From Prevotellaceae bacterium UBA1726 (GTDB lineage: Bacteria > Bacteroidota > Bacteroidia > Bacteroidales > Bacteroidaceae): DNA of 43,586 nucleotides. Location of the stretch: the NCBI GenBank assembly GCA_002316005.1, contig DCIM01000070.1:1-43586 (forward strand), given 5' to 3'. Positions 25,197-34,363 of this stretch are shown piece after piece; position 1 is the first letter of the stretch; each line of letters begins with the position of its first letter. Made by a program: the position numbers and the translations under genes. A model generated the notes under the pieces. That model was not told the DNA's origin. It saw nothing but the letters and a program-made list of their open reading frames with translations, and did no database searches.

Positions 25197-26177
25197 TTGA
25201 TAGAAAAGCATATAGTTCTCGAAGATATTGACCCAGTGATGTTTTACGGGGTCAACAATTGCCATCTCCAGATGGTAAGGTCGTTGTTCCCTAAACTTAG
25301 AATCGTTGGGCGTGACAATGTCATCCGCATTCAAGGAGGAGAAGAGGATATGGCTAAGGCAGAGGAAGACATTGAAAACATCCGTCGCCACATCCTCAAA
25401 TACAACACCATTCAGGACGAGGACATCCTCGACATAGTGAAAGGTCACACGCCAAAGAAAGACGCTTCGGGCGATGTGGTCATCTACAACATGTCGGGAA
25501 AGCCTATCAAAGCCCGCTCGGAGAATCAGCAGAAGCTCATCACCGCATTCGATAATAACGACATGATATTTGCTGTTGGTCCTGCCGGAAGCGGAAAGAC
25601 CTACCTGAGCATTGCCCTTGCTGTGAAAGCCCTCAAGGACAAAACGGCCAAGAGAATCATCCTCTCACGTCCAGCCGTGGAAGCTGGAGAGAAGTTGGGA
25701 TTCCTTCCTGGAGATATGCGCGAGAAGATTGACCCATACCTCCAGCCACTTTACGATGCGCTACAGGATATGATTCCGGCGGTGAAGTTGCAGGACATGA
25801 TGGACAAAGATGTCATCCAGATTGCACCATTGGCGTTTATGCGTGGTCGCACCTTGAACGACGCTATAGTAATCCTTGATGAGGCACAGAACACTACTAC
25901 GGCACAGATTCGCATGTTCCTCACTCGCATGGGATGGAACACAAAGATGATTATCACCGGCGACCTGACACAAATTGACCTCCCACGCCAGACACAAAGC
26001 GGACTCAAGGATGCTGTTCATATCCTGAACGGCATTGAGGGCATTGGCATCATAAACCTCACACAGAAGGATATCGTTCGTCACAAACTCGTGACAAGAA
26101 TCGTGGAGGCCTACGAGAAAAGAGACAAAAACATAGAAATAAATCACATAGACAATGAAAGCTTTAACAAGAACTGA
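25197..26177 (+). CDS. phoH: PhoH-like ATPase
   Basis: Cytoplasmic P-loop ATPase of the PhoH family, linked to RNA metabolism in other bacteria. The 326 residues have a short N-terminal region resembling an RNA-binding fold, Walker A GPAGSGKT (128-135), Walker B VILDEAQN (225-232), and the MFLTRMGWNTKMIITGDLTQIDLP segment typical of the family. The start is a TTG at 25197 giving (M)IEKHIVLEDIDPVMFYG, which matches the usual N-terminus of Bacteroidetes PhoH; no in-frame ATG precedes it. Its 3' end overlaps the start of purC by 23 bases. Confidence 0.94.
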   Translation: MIEKHIVLEDIDPVMFYGVNNCHLQMVRSLFPKLRIVGRDNVIRIQGGEEDMAKAEEDIENIRRHILKYNTIQDEDILDIVKGHTPKKDASGDVVIYNMSGKPIKARSENQQKLITAFDNNDMIFAVGPAGSGKTYLSIALAVKALKDKTAKRIILSRPAVEAGEKLGFLPGDMREKIDPYLQPLYDALQDMIPAVKLQDMMDKDVIQIAPLAFMRGRTLNDAIVILDEAQNTTTAQIRMFLTRMGWNTKMIITGDLTQIDLPRQTQSGLKDAVHILNGIEGIGIINLTQKDIVRHKLVTRIVEAYEKRDKNIEINHIDNESFNKN

Positions 26178-27108
26178 TTTCAATTTTGAAGGACAGACAG
26201 GAGTTTATCGCGGCAAGACACGCGATTGTTATTACATCAACGACGACATCATGGTAATGGTCGCTTCCGACCGTATCTCTGCATTTGATGTCGTGCTTCC
26301 TAAAGGTATTCCTTTCAAAGGTCAGGTACTGAACCAGATTGCGGCTAAGTTCCTTGACGCTACAACAGACATCTGCCCTAACTGGAAACTTGCCACTCCA
26401 GATCCACAGGTAACAGTAGGATTGAAGTGTGAAGGATTCAAGGTGGAGATGATTATCCGTGGTATCCTTACCGGTTCTGCATGGCGTGAATACAAAGCAG
26501 GTTGCCGTGAACTCTGTGGTGTAAAGCTTCCAGAAGGTATGCGCGAGAATGAGCGTTTCCCAGAACCAATCATCACCCCAACAACAAAGGCTGATGAAGG
26601 TCACGACATGAATATCTCGAAAGAGGACATCATTGCTCAGGGAATCGTTTCGGCAGAAGACTATGCAATTCTTGAGGACTATACACGCAAGCTCTTTGCT
26701 CGTGGTCAGGAAATAGCAGCAAAGCAGGGCCTCATCCTCGTGGACACAAAATATGAATTCGGTAAGCGTGATGGTAAGGTTTACCTCATCGACGAGGTTC
26801 ACACCCCAGACTCAAGCCGTTATTTCTATGCAGAAGGCTACGAGGAGAAGTTCGAGGCTGGTCAGCCACAGAAGCAGCTTTCAAAGGAATTCGTTCGTCA
26901 GTGGCTCATCGACCATAACTTCATGAACGAACCAGGACAGACAATGCCTGAGATTACAGATGAATACGCTGAGAGCGTTGCCGACCGCTACATTGAACTT
27001 TATGAGCACATCGTTGGCGAGGACTTCGTAAAGGCAACAACAGATGAGGATATCGCATCACGTATCGAGAAGAGAGTGAGCGAATATCTCAAGACTCTCA
27101 AGGCTTAA
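26155..27108 (+). CDS. purC: Phosphoribosylaminoimidazole-succinocarboxamide synthase
   Basis: Joins CAIR and aspartate with ATP to SAICAR in purine synthesis. The 317 residues show G-K-T-R-D (residues about 20-24), VASDRISAFDVVLP, VEMIIRGILTGSAWREY, the PTTKADEGHD segment and LIDEVHTPDSSRY, all SAICAR synthetase signatures. Its length is that of the long form. It begins inside the last codons of phoH (overlap 26155-26177), so translation is probably coupled. purM is three genes downstream. Confidence 0.97.
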   Translation: MKALTRTDFNFEGQTGVYRGKTRDCYYINDDIMVMVASDRISAFDVVLPKGIPFKGQVLNQIAAKFLDATTDICPNWKLATPDPQVTVGLKCEGFKVEMIIRGILTGSAWREYKAGCRELCGVKLPEGMRENERFPEPIITPTTKADEGHDMNISKEDIIAQGIVSAEDYAILEDYTRKLFARGQEIAAKQGLILVDTKYEFGKRDGKVYLIDEVHTPDSSRYFYAEGYEEKFEAGQPQKQLSKEFVRQWLIDHNFMNEPGQTMPEITDEYAESVADRYIELYEHIVGEDFVKATTDEDIASRIEKRVSEYLKTLKA

Positions 27109-27141
27109 GATTCAAGAAAAAAAGTCAAAATAGGAATTGAG

Positions 27142-27879
27142 ATGACTTACGAACAGGAAAAAATCAAACCCTACGACGGACAAGGGGAAAAGGCGGAACT
27201 GGTGGAGAAGATGTTCGACAACATCGCTCCTTCGTATGATACCTTGAACCATCGTCTTTCATGGGACATCGATAAATACTGGCGACGCAAGGCTATCAAG
27301 CAACTCAAAGCTTTGAAGCCTCAGCGTATGCTCGACATTGCCACAGGAACAGGCGACTTTGCCATCCTTGAGGCAGAGATGCTAAAGCCACAACAGGTTA
27401 TCGGTGCCGACATATCTGAGGGAATGATGGAGATCGGCCGCCAGAAGGTGGCAGAGAAAGGTCTGGCGGAAGTCATCTCGTTCAAAAAAGAAGACTGTCT
27501 CAACCTCACATTCGAGGACAACTCTTTCGACGCCGTGACGGCAGCATTCGGCATTCGCAACTTTCAGGACCTTGACAAAGGACTGGCAGAGATGTGCCGA
27601 GTATTGCGTCCGGGTGGCATGCTGAGCATCGTAGAACTGACAACACCGGTTCATTTCCCAATGAAACAGTTGTTTGGCATCTACAGTAATACAGTACTGC
27701 CAATCTACGGAAAACTGATTTCCAAGGACAGCAGTGCCTATGACTATCTTAACAAGACTATAGCAGCATTCCCGCAAGGCGAAAGAATGATGGACATACT
27801 GAAGAATGCCGGATTCAAGGAGGCACGCTTTGAGCGACTCACTTTCGGCATCTGCACAATGTACATCGCAACAAAATAG
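27142..27879 (+). CDS. menG: Demethylmenaquinone methyltransferase
   Basis: SAM-dependent methyltransferase for the last step of menaquinone synthesis (also called ubiE). The 245 residues contain the UbiE/MenG signature YDTLNHRLSWDIDKYWRRKA, SAM-binding motif I LDIATGTGDFA, the GADISEGMMEIGRQK motif, and the late family motif AAFPQGERMMDIL. Length is normal. It partners functionally with menA in the preceding minus-strand operon. It lies 33 bases after purC and 21 before aroE. Confidence 0.96.
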   Translation: MTYEQEKIKPYDGQGEKAELVEKMFDNIAPSYDTLNHRLSWDIDKYWRRKAIKQLKALKPQRMLDIATGTGDFAILEAEMLKPQQVIGADISEGMMEIGRQKVAEKGLAEVISFKKEDCLNLTFEDNSFDAVTAAFGIRNFQDLDKGLAEMCRVLRPGGMLSIVELTTPVHFPMKQLFGIYSNTVLPIYGKLISKDSSAYDYLNKTIAAFPQGERMMDILKNAGFKEARFERLTFGICTMYIATK

Positions 27880-27900
27880 AGGCAGAATAATTATTATAAG

Positions 27901-28641
27901 ATGGAGAAATACGGACTCATAGGTTATCCATTAGGTCACTCGTTCTCGAAGAACTACTTCAACGAGAAATTCGAGAATGAAGGAATAGATGCTGAATATA
28001 TCAACTTCGAGATTCCAAGTATCGAAGGACTCAAGGAAGTTCTTGCAAGCAATCCTGAGATAAAAGGACTGAATGTGACAATTCCATACAAGCAGCAGGT
28101 CATTCCTTTCCTCAATTCAATGACAGAAGAGGCAGAGGCTATTGGCGCTGTTAATGTAATAAAGGTTTCGCGAAAGGGTAACACACCTATATTGCGTGGC
28201 TACAACAGCGATGTCGTCGGTTTTACACGCAGCATTGAACCACTTCTCGAACCATGCCACAAGAAGGCGTTGATTCTTGGTACTGGCGGTGCATCGAAAG
28301 CGGTTGACTACGGACTTCGCAAACTTGGACTCGAGACGAAATTTGTCAGTCGTTCGAAGAAAGACGGGGCTTTCACTTATGGTGAGATTACTTCGGCTGT
28401 CATCAAAGAATATAATGTGATTGTAAACTGCACACCTGTGGGTATGTATCCTCATACAGAGGACTGTCCAATCCTGCCTTATGCGGCAATGGACACTCAC
28501 ACCCTACTCTACGACCTCATCTATAATCCTGATGAGACAATGTTCCTGCTGAAAGGACGAGAGCATGGGGCAATAACTAAAAATGGACTTGAAATGCTGC
28601 TCCTTCAGGCATTCGCCTCTTGGGAGTTTTGGCATGAATAA
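27901..28641 (+). CDS. aroE: Shikimate dehydrogenase
   Basis: NADPH-dependent reduction of 3-dehydroshikimate to shikimate for aromatic amino acids. The 246-residue product starts MEKYGLIGYPLGHSFSKNYF (shikimate-binding S-x-S region). It has NVTIPYKQQV with the catalytic lysine, the dinucleotide-binding LGTGGASKAVDYGL, VNCTPVGM, and the C-terminal NGLEMLLLQAFASWEFW. It is slightly short for the family (about 270), as is common in Bacteroidetes. It is followed by a short ACGGG/CCCGT hairpin (28652-28666) without T-run. Confidence 0.95.
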   Translation: MEKYGLIGYPLGHSFSKNYFNEKFENEGIDAEYINFEIPSIEGLKEVLASNPEIKGLNVTIPYKQQVIPFLNSMTEEAEAIGAVNVIKVSRKGNTPILRGYNSDVVGFTRSIEPLLEPCHKKALILGTGGASKAVDYGLRKLGLETKFVSRSKKDGAFTYGEITSAVIKEYNVIVNCTPVGMYPHTEDCPILPYAAMDTHTLLYDLIYNPDETMFLLKGREHGAITKNGLEMLLLQAFASWEFWHE

Positions 28642-28704
28642 TATTCCGGAAACGGGTTGCCCCCGTAAAGAATAATAAGAAAGAATAATCGTCAATAACT
28701 GAAT

Positions 28705-29871
28705 ATGGATTCAAATAGATATATGATGCGTGGCGTTAGTGCCGCAAAGGAAGATGTGCATAACGCCATCAAGAACATTGACAAGGGTATTTTCCCACAG
28801 GCTTTCTGCAAGATTATCCCGGATATTCTCGGAGGTGATCCTGAATACTGTAATATCATGCACGCCGATGGTGCAGGTACAAAGTCGTCGTTGGCTTATA
28901 TGTACTGGAAAGAGACGGGCGACCTTGGAGTATGGAAAGGTATTGCTCAGGATGCTCTAATCATGAACACCGACGATTTGCTTTGCGTTGGTGCTGTCGA
29001 CAATATCCTCGTTTCAAGTACTATCGGTCGCAATAAGATGCTCATCCCAGGCGAGGTGATTTCGGCTATCATCAACGGTACTGATGAGTTGATGGCTGAG
29101 ATGCGTAAGATGGGTATCGGCATTTATGGCACTGGTGGTGAGACTGCTGATGTTGGTGACCTTGTTCGCACCATTATCGTTGACTCTACCGTCACTTGTC
29201 GTATGAAGCGTAGTGATGTAATCGACAATGCAAACATCCGTCCTGGTGATGTGATTGTCGGTCTTTCGTCATGCGGACAGGCAACATACGAGAAGGAATA
29301 CAACGGTGGTATGGGTTCAAACGGACTTACTTCTGCTCGTCATGATGTATTCTCGAAGTATCTTGCAGAGAAATATCCTGAGAGCTATGACCATGCCGTA
29401 CCAAACGAACTCGTATATAGTGGCGGATACAAACTGACTGATGAGGTTGAGGGTGCACCTGTTTGTGCAGGAAAACTTGTTCTCTCTCCTACTCGTACTT
29501 ACGCTCCTGTTGTTCGTCGCCTTCTCGACGAGATGCGCAGTGATATACATGGCATGGTACATTGTACAGGTGGCGCACAGACAAAGGTTCTTCATTTCGT
29601 GAGCGATAACTGCCGTGTAATAAAGGACAACATGTTCCCTGTGCCTCCTCTCTTCAAGGCTATTCAGGAGCAGAGCAAGACTGATTGGAAGGAGATGTAC
29701 AAGGTGTTCAACATGGGACATCGCCTTGAGGTTTACCTCTCGCCAGAGAATGCAGAGAAGGTGATAGAAATCAGCAAGTCATTCAATATTGATGCTCAGA
29801 TTATCGGTCGTATCGAAGAGGGCGAAAAGTCTTTGACCATCAAGAGCGAATTTGGAGAATTTAATTATTAA
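28705..29871 (+). CDS. purM: Phosphoribosylformylglycinamidine cyclo-ligase
   Basis: ATP-dependent ring closure of FGAM to AIR in purine synthesis. The 388 residues are of the longer type seen in Bacteroidetes (E. coli about 345). Family features include HADGAGTKSSLAY, IAQDALIMNTDDLLCVGA, the YGTGGETADVGDLV substrate segment, VGLSSCGQATYEKEYNGGMGSNG and HCTGGAQTKVL. Some of the usual PurM motifs are altered, but domain order is intact. It lies 5 bases before prfA. Confidence 0.93.
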   Translation: MDSNRYMMRGVSAAKEDVHNAIKNIDKGIFPQAFCKIIPDILGGDPEYCNIMHADGAGTKSSLAYMYWKETGDLGVWKGIAQDALIMNTDDLLCVGAVDNILVSSTIGRNKMLIPGEVISAIINGTDELMAEMRKMGIGIYGTGGETADVGDLVRTIIVDSTVTCRMKRSDVIDNANIRPGDVIVGLSSCGQATYEKEYNGGMGSNGLTSARHDVFSKYLAEKYPESYDHAVPNELVYSGGYKLTDEVEGAPVCAGKLVLSPTRTYAPVVRRLLDEMRSDIHGMVHCTGGAQTKVLHFVSDNCRVIKDNMFPVPPLFKAIQEQSKTDWKEMYKVFNMGHRLEVYLSPENAEKVIEISKSFNIDAQIIGRIEEGEKSLTIKSEFGEFNY

Positions 29872-29876
29872 TTGAT

Positions 29877-30986
29877 ATGGACAATAACAATATATTACAG
29901 AAACTCGAAGGCCTTGAGGCTCGCTATGAGGAAGTGTCGACACTCATCACCGACCCTTCGGTAATTGCTGACCAGCAGCGATATGTGAAGTTGACAAAGG
30001 AATACAAGGACCTCGAGGATATTATGAAACTACGTCAGCAGTATATCAACTGTCTAAGCGGTATTGCAGAAGCTAAGGACATCCTTATGAACGAGCAGGA
30101 CCCAGAGATGAAGGAGATGGCTCGCGAGGAACTTGCTGCCAACGAAGAACTCCAGCCAAAGCTTGAGGAAGATATAAAGATTGCTCTTGTGCCAAAGGAC
30201 CCTGAGGATGCAAAGAATGTCCAGATGGAGGTTCGTGCCGGTACAGGTGGTGACGAGGCTTGTCTCTTCGCTGGCGAGATTTTCCAGATGTACAAGAAAT
30301 ACTGTGAGTCGAAGGGTTGGAGCGTTGCAGTGACAAGCGAAAGCGAAGGTGCTGTCGGTGGTTTCAAGGAAATCGACTTTGCCGTAAGTGGTGATAATGT
30401 ATATGGTACATTGAAATATGAGTCGGGTGTACATCGCGTTCAGCGTGTGCCTGTGACAGAGTCGAACGGTCGTATGCAGACAAGTGCTGCTACTGTTGCC
30501 GTTCTTCCTGAGGCCGACCCATTCGAGGTTAGCATCAACGAAGGCGAAATCAAATGGGATACATTCCGTTCATCTGGTGCTGGTGGTCAGAATGTAAATA
30601 AGGTTGAGTCTGGTGTTCGTGCCCGCTATATGTGGAAGAACCCTAACACTGGTGAGACTGAGGAAATCCTCATTGAATGTACCGAGACGCGCGACCAGCC
30701 AAAGAACAAGGAACGCGCGCTCGCCCGCTTGCGTACATATATATATGATAGAGAACACCAGAAGTATGTGGACGATATTGCAAATCGTCGTAAGACTCTT
30801 GTCTCTACAGGTGACCGTTCAGCAAAAATCCGTACATACAACTTCCCTCAGGGTCGTGTGACTGATCATCGTATCGGTTTCACAATATACGACCTTCCTG
30901 GTTTCATGGGCGGTAATATCCAGTCGATGATCGACGCTCTCACCGTTGCCGAGAATGCAGAAAAGATGAAGGAAGCTGAGTTATAA
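29877..30986 (+). CDS. prfA: Peptide chain release factor 1
   Basis: Terminates translation at UAA and UAG. The 369 residues have the release-factor order: helical domain 1, the codon-recognition tripeptide PVT at 192-194 (P-x-T, class RF1 rather than the SPF of RF2) in VQRVPVTESNGRMQTSAATV, and the universal GGQ at 236-238 in SSGAGGQNVNK. Domain 4 ends DLPGFMGGNIQSMIDAL. Length is normal. The gene starts 5 bases after purM. A 42-base heptamer array follows its stop codon directly. Confidence 0.97.
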   Translation: MDNNNILQKLEGLEARYEEVSTLITDPSVIADQQRYVKLTKEYKDLEDIMKLRQQYINCLSGIAEAKDILMNEQDPEMKEMAREELAANEELQPKLEEDIKIALVPKDPEDAKNVQMEVRAGTGGDEACLFAGEIFQMYKKYCESKGWSVAVTSESEGAVGGFKEIDFAVSGDNVYGTLKYESGVHRVQRVPVTESNGRMQTSAATVAVLPEADPFEVSINEGEIKWDTFRSSGAGGQNVNKVESGVRARYMWKNPNTGETEEILIECTETRDQPKNKERALARLRTYIYDREHQKYVDDIANRRKTLVSTGDRSAKIRTYNFPQGRVTDHRIGFTIYDLPGFMGGNIQSMIDALTVAENAEKMKEAEL

Positions 30987-30990
30987 ATTG

Positions 30991-31032
30991 TCAATTCTCA
31001 ATTCTCAATTCTCAATTTTCAATTCTCAATTC
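30991..31032 (+). repeat. Heptamer tandem repeat (TCAATTC)6, copy 1
   Basis: Six head-to-tail heptamers, five TCAATTC and one TCAATTT, starting just after prfA and ending 2 bases before the ATG of the 46-residue gene. It thus occupies the place of the ribosome-binding region. A second array of the same length and design is at 32003-32044. Confidence 0.85.
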
Positions 31033-31034
31033 CC

Positions 31035-31175
31035 ATGGCATTACAATATACAAAGAAAAAGGACGAGACGACTCAGAAGGATGTTCCTGCTGAGGAGTTC
31101 GTGAAAAAGATGGTTGACCTGAAGCGTACAACAGAAGAACGCCGTAAGGAATATAACACAGAATCTAAAGAATAA
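31035..31175 (+). CDS. Small conserved-looking protein, 46 residues
   Basis: Reading MALQYTKKKDETTQKD..., it runs to a TAA at 31173-31175. It is highly charged and probably helical (EEFVKKMVDLKRTTEERRKEYN), with no signal peptide or cysteine. It fills the gap between prfA and pyrF, with 9 bases to the pyrF ATG. No family was recognised. Support comes from its position in a tight operon, the good spacing and the absence of any other feature in the gap. Confidence 0.6.
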   Translation: MALQYTKKKDETTQKDVPAEEFVKKMVDLKRTTEERRKEYNTESKE

Positions 31176-31184
31176 AAAACTGAT

Positions 31185-32000
31185 ATGAACCGTAAAGAAC
31201 TTGTAAACCAGATTCGTACTAAGAAGTCTTTCCTCTGTGTAGGACTTGATGTCGATCTCAACAAAATTCCTGAGTTCCTGCTCAAGGAAGAGGACCCTAT
31301 CTTCGCTTTCAACAAGGCGATTATTGATGCTACAGCCCCATATTGCGTTGCATATAAGCCAAACCTCGCATTCTATGAGGCATACGGCGTGAAGGGTATG
31401 ATATCTTTCGAGAAGACAGTGAAGTATCTTCAGGAAAACTATCCTGAGCAGTTCATCATAGCAGATGCTAAGCGTGGTGATATCGGTAATACATCAAAGA
31501 TGTATGCAAAGACATTCTTCGAGGAATACAATGTCGATGCTTTGACCATCGCCCCTTATATGGGCGAGGACAGCGTGACTCCTTTCATCAGCGAAGGTCA
31601 TTGGGTAATTCTCCTTGCATTGACAAGCAACAAGGGTTCATTCGATTTCCAGTTGACTGAGGACAAGGATGGTGAGCGTCTCTTCGAGAAGGTGATAAAG
31701 AAGTCTCAGCAGTGGGGCAACGACGAGAACATGATGTATGTTGTCGGTGCTACTCGTGGTGAGATGTTCAAGGATATCCGCAAGGTTGCTCCTAATGCAT
31801 TCCTCCTTGTCCCTGGTGTTGGTGCTCAGGGCGGTTCTTTGCAGGATGTTTGCCAGTATGGCATGATTGAGGATTGCGGTTTGCTCGTCAACTCTTCACG
31901 CGGTATCATCTTTGCAAGTAAAGGTGAAGACTTCGCAGAGGCTGCCGGAAATGCAGCAAAAGCACTTGCCGAGGAAATGGCAGTTGAGTTAGAGAAGTAA
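31185..32000 (+). CDS. pyrF: Orotidine 5'-phosphate decarboxylase
   Basis: Decarboxylates OMP to UMP in pyrimidine synthesis. The 271 residues belong to the longer type-2 group. It has LCVGLDVDLNKIP, the catalytic DAKRGDIGNTSKMYA (D-x-K-x-x-D type motif), KPNLAFYEAYG, and the phosphate-binding LVPGVGAQGGSL and VNSSRGIIFAS. It begins 9 bases after the 46-residue gene; a second heptamer array follows its stop. Confidence 0.96.
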   Translation: MNRKELVNQIRTKKSFLCVGLDVDLNKIPEFLLKEEDPIFAFNKAIIDATAPYCVAYKPNLAFYEAYGVKGMISFEKTVKYLQENYPEQFIIADAKRGDIGNTSKMYAKTFFEEYNVDALTIAPYMGEDSVTPFISEGHWVILLALTSNKGSFDFQLTEDKDGERLFEKVIKKSQQWGNDENMMYVVGATRGEMFKDIRKVAPNAFLLVPGVGAQGGSLQDVCQYGMIEDCGLLVNSSRGIIFASKGEDFAEAAGNAAKALAEEMAVELEK

Positions 32001-32002
32001 TC

Positions 32003-32044
32003 ACAATTCTCAATTCTCAATTTTCAATTTTCAATTCTTAATTA
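32003..32044 (+). repeat. Heptamer tandem repeat (TCAATTC)6, copy 2
   Basis: Six heptamers in register: ACAATTC, TCAATTC, TCAATTT, TCAATTT, TCAATTC, TTAATTA. It starts 2 bases after the pyrF stop and ends 3 bases before the TTG start of the HD phosphohydrolase gene, the same placement and the same 42-base length as copy 1. Confidence 0.8.
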
Positions 32045-32047
32045 CAT

Positions 32048-33268
32048 TTGAAAGACTTCAAAATCATAAACGACCCTGTCTTCGGGTTTATCAAGATTCC
32101 GCGTGGATTGATGCTCCAGATAGTGAAGCATCCTCTCATGCAGCGCCTTACTCGCATTAAGCAGTTGGGCATGACATCTCTTGTTTTCCCTGGAGCACAG
32201 CATACTCGTTTTCAACACTCTATCGGTGCATTCCAACTGATGAGTGAAGCGATTTTGAACCTTCAGCAGAAGGGTGCTTTCATCTTTGATAGTGAGTCTG
32301 AGGCTGTTTGTGCAGCAATATTGATGCATGATATCGGTCACGGTCCTTTCTCTCATGTACTTGAAAATACTCTCATCAGTGGAATCTCGCACGAGGACAT
32401 CTCCCTGATGATGATGGAGAAGATAAACCAAGACCTTGGTGGTCAGCTGAATCTTGCAATCAACATCTTCAAGGGTGAATATCCAAAGAAATTCCTTCAT
32501 CAGTTGATTAGTTCCCAACTTGATGTCGACCGTTTGGATTATCTGCGTCGCGACAGTTTCTTCACTGGTGTGAACGAGGGTAATATCGGTAGTGCGAGAA
32601 TCATCAAGATGCTTGATGTTGTTGACGACGAACTCTGCGTCGACCACAAGGGAATTTACTCTATAGAGAATTACCTCACCTCACGCCGACTGATGTATTG
32701 GCAGGTATATCTGCACAAGACGACGGTTGCTGCAGAGAAGGTTCTCATAAATGCTCTTTTGCGGGCAAAGCATCTGGCAATGAGTGGTTACGACCTTTTC
32801 GGCACTCCTGCATTGAAGTATTTTCTTTGCAACAATGTCGATCGCGAATGGTTCATCTCTCATCCTGAGGCTCTTCAGTACTACGAGCAACTCGACGACA
32901 ATGACATCTGGAGCGCGCTGAAGGTTTGGATGCATTCCGACGACAAGATTCTGGCTCTCCTCTCAAGCAACCTCATAAACCGTACGATTTTCAAGGTGGA
33001 GGTTCTCGATCATGAATTTGACTCGGATTATATAGAGGAAAAGAAACAGCAGATTGCCGAATCGCTCGAAATAAGCATAGAGGACACGAAGTACTTTATC
33101 ACGCTGAGCAAAGCGCAGAAAGATATGTACGACATCCACGACGACCACATTTCAATGCTGTTCAATGATGGTACTGTTCGTGATGTGACAGAGGTTTCCG
33201 AACTTCTCAACGTCGAACTCCTTTCAAAGAAGGTGGGTAAATACTATCTGTGCTACCAGAGAATATAG
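32048..33268 (+). CDS. HD superfamily phosphohydrolase (dNTPase-like)
   Basis: A 406-residue metal-dependent HD protein related to SAMHD1/dGTPase-like hydrolases. It opens KIINDPVFGFIKIP and has GAQHTRFQHSIG (H57), then HDIGHGPFSH with H94-D95, H98 and H103, and a later acidic DVDRLDYLRRD. That is the full metal and active-site set. The substrate is not certain from sequence. The start is TTG at 32048; homologues begin at this point, and no ATG is available upstream. The gene follows the second heptamer array and precedes lpxD by 51 bases. Confidence 0.88.
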   Translation: MKDFKIINDPVFGFIKIPRGLMLQIVKHPLMQRLTRIKQLGMTSLVFPGAQHTRFQHSIGAFQLMSEAILNLQQKGAFIFDSESEAVCAAILMHDIGHGPFSHVLENTLISGISHEDISLMMMEKINQDLGGQLNLAINIFKGEYPKKFLHQLISSQLDVDRLDYLRRDSFFTGVNEGNIGSARIIKMLDVVDDELCVDHKGIYSIENYLTSRRLMYWQVYLHKTTVAAEKVLINALLRAKHLAMSGYDLFGTPALKYFLCNNVDREWFISHPEALQYYEQLDDNDIWSALKVWMHSDDKILALLSSNLINRTIFKVEVLDHEFDSDYIEEKKQQIAESLEISIEDTKYFITLSKAQKDMYDIHDDHISMLFNDGTVRDVTEVSELLNVELLSKKVGKYYLCYQRI

Positions 33269-33319
33269 CAAAACAAGAATTCATAAACAGACAAATATAA
33301 AAAAAACAAAATACAAAAA

Positions 33320-34351
33320 ATGGAATTTTCAGCAAAACAAATTGCAGAACTGCTTCAGGGACGCGTTGAAGGCAACGAGAATGTCACAGTGAACACTTTT
33401 GCAAAGATTGAGGAAGGTGAAGTGGGAGCACTTTCGTTTCTCTATGACGCTAAATATGTAAGTCATGTTTATACAACTGAGTCGTCTATAGTTCTCATCA
33501 ACGAGGACATCACACTTGATAAAGAAGTTCGCCCTACCCTCATCCGTGTAAAGAATGCACGCGAGAGTGTGGCTCGCCTTCTGCAGATCTACGAATCAAT
33601 GACAAACCGCAAGACTGGTATTGCCAAGACTGCCGTTATCTCTGAGTCTGCTTCAATCGGCGAGAATTGCTATGTCGGCGATTATGCAGTGATTGGTGAT
33701 AATGTCACCATCGGCGATAATGTAATGGTTTATCCTCATGCTGTGATTGGCGACAAGGTGAAGATTGGCGACGATTGTCTCATCTACCCAAACACTACAA
33801 TCTATCACGATTGCGAACTTGGCAACCGTGTGACTGTTCATGCAGGAACTGTAATCGGTGCTGATGGTTTCGGCTTTGAGCCTACTCCTGATGGCTATAT
33901 CCGCATCCCACAGATTGGTATCGTTGTCATCGAGGACGATGTCGAGATTGGCGCAAACACTTGTATCGACCGTGCAAGTATGGGCCGCACAGTTCTCCAT
34001 AAGGGCGTGAAGGTGGACAACCTTGTTCAACTTGCTCATAATGTTGAGATTGGCAGCAATACTGTCATGTCTGCACAGTGTGGCGTTGCTGGTACAACCA
34101 AGGTTGGCGAATGGTGTATGTTCGGCGGTCAGGTTGGTCTTGCTGGCCACATGACCGTGGGCGACAAGGTGAACCTCGGTGCTCAGACTGGTGTGAACAA
34201 CAGCATTGAGGGCAACCAGACTCTGATGGGTACTCCTCCAATGCCTTTCCGCCAGTACTTCAAGTCGAATGTAATTTTCCGTCGTCTTCCTGAGATGGCT
34301 AAGCAGCTTGATGCCATCCAGAAAGATATCGACAAGTTGAAAAACGAATAA
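33320..34351 (+). CDS. lpxD: UDP-3-O-acylglucosamine N-acyltransferase
   Basis: Third step of lipid A synthesis: adds the second hydroxyacyl chain. The 343 residues have the N-terminal uridine-binding domain (MEFSAKQIAELLQGRVEG) and then a left-handed beta-helix of hexapeptide repeats (IGENCYVGDYAVIGDNVTIG and following). The catalytic histidine is expected in HAGTVIGADGFGFEP or VQLAHNVEIG, as in the family, and a C-terminal helix closes the protein. Length is normal. It begins the cluster lpxD, lpxC-fabZ, lpxA with a 12-base gap to the next gene. Confidence 0.97.
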   Translation: MEFSAKQIAELLQGRVEGNENVTVNTFAKIEEGEVGALSFLYDAKYVSHVYTTESSIVLINEDITLDKEVRPTLIRVKNARESVARLLQIYESMTNRKTGIAKTAVISESASIGENCYVGDYAVIGDNVTIGDNVMVYPHAVIGDKVKIGDDCLIYPNTTIYHDCELGNRVTVHAGTVIGADGFGFEPTPDGYIRIPQIGIVVIEDDVEIGANTCIDRASMGRTVLHKGVKVDNLVQLAHNVEIGSNTVMSAQCGVAGTTKVGEWCMFGGQVGLAGHMTVGDKVNLGAQTGVNNSIEGNQTLMGTPPMPFRQYFKSNVIFRRLPEMAKQLDAIQKDIDKLKNE

Positions 34352-34363
34352 TAAAGAATAGTA

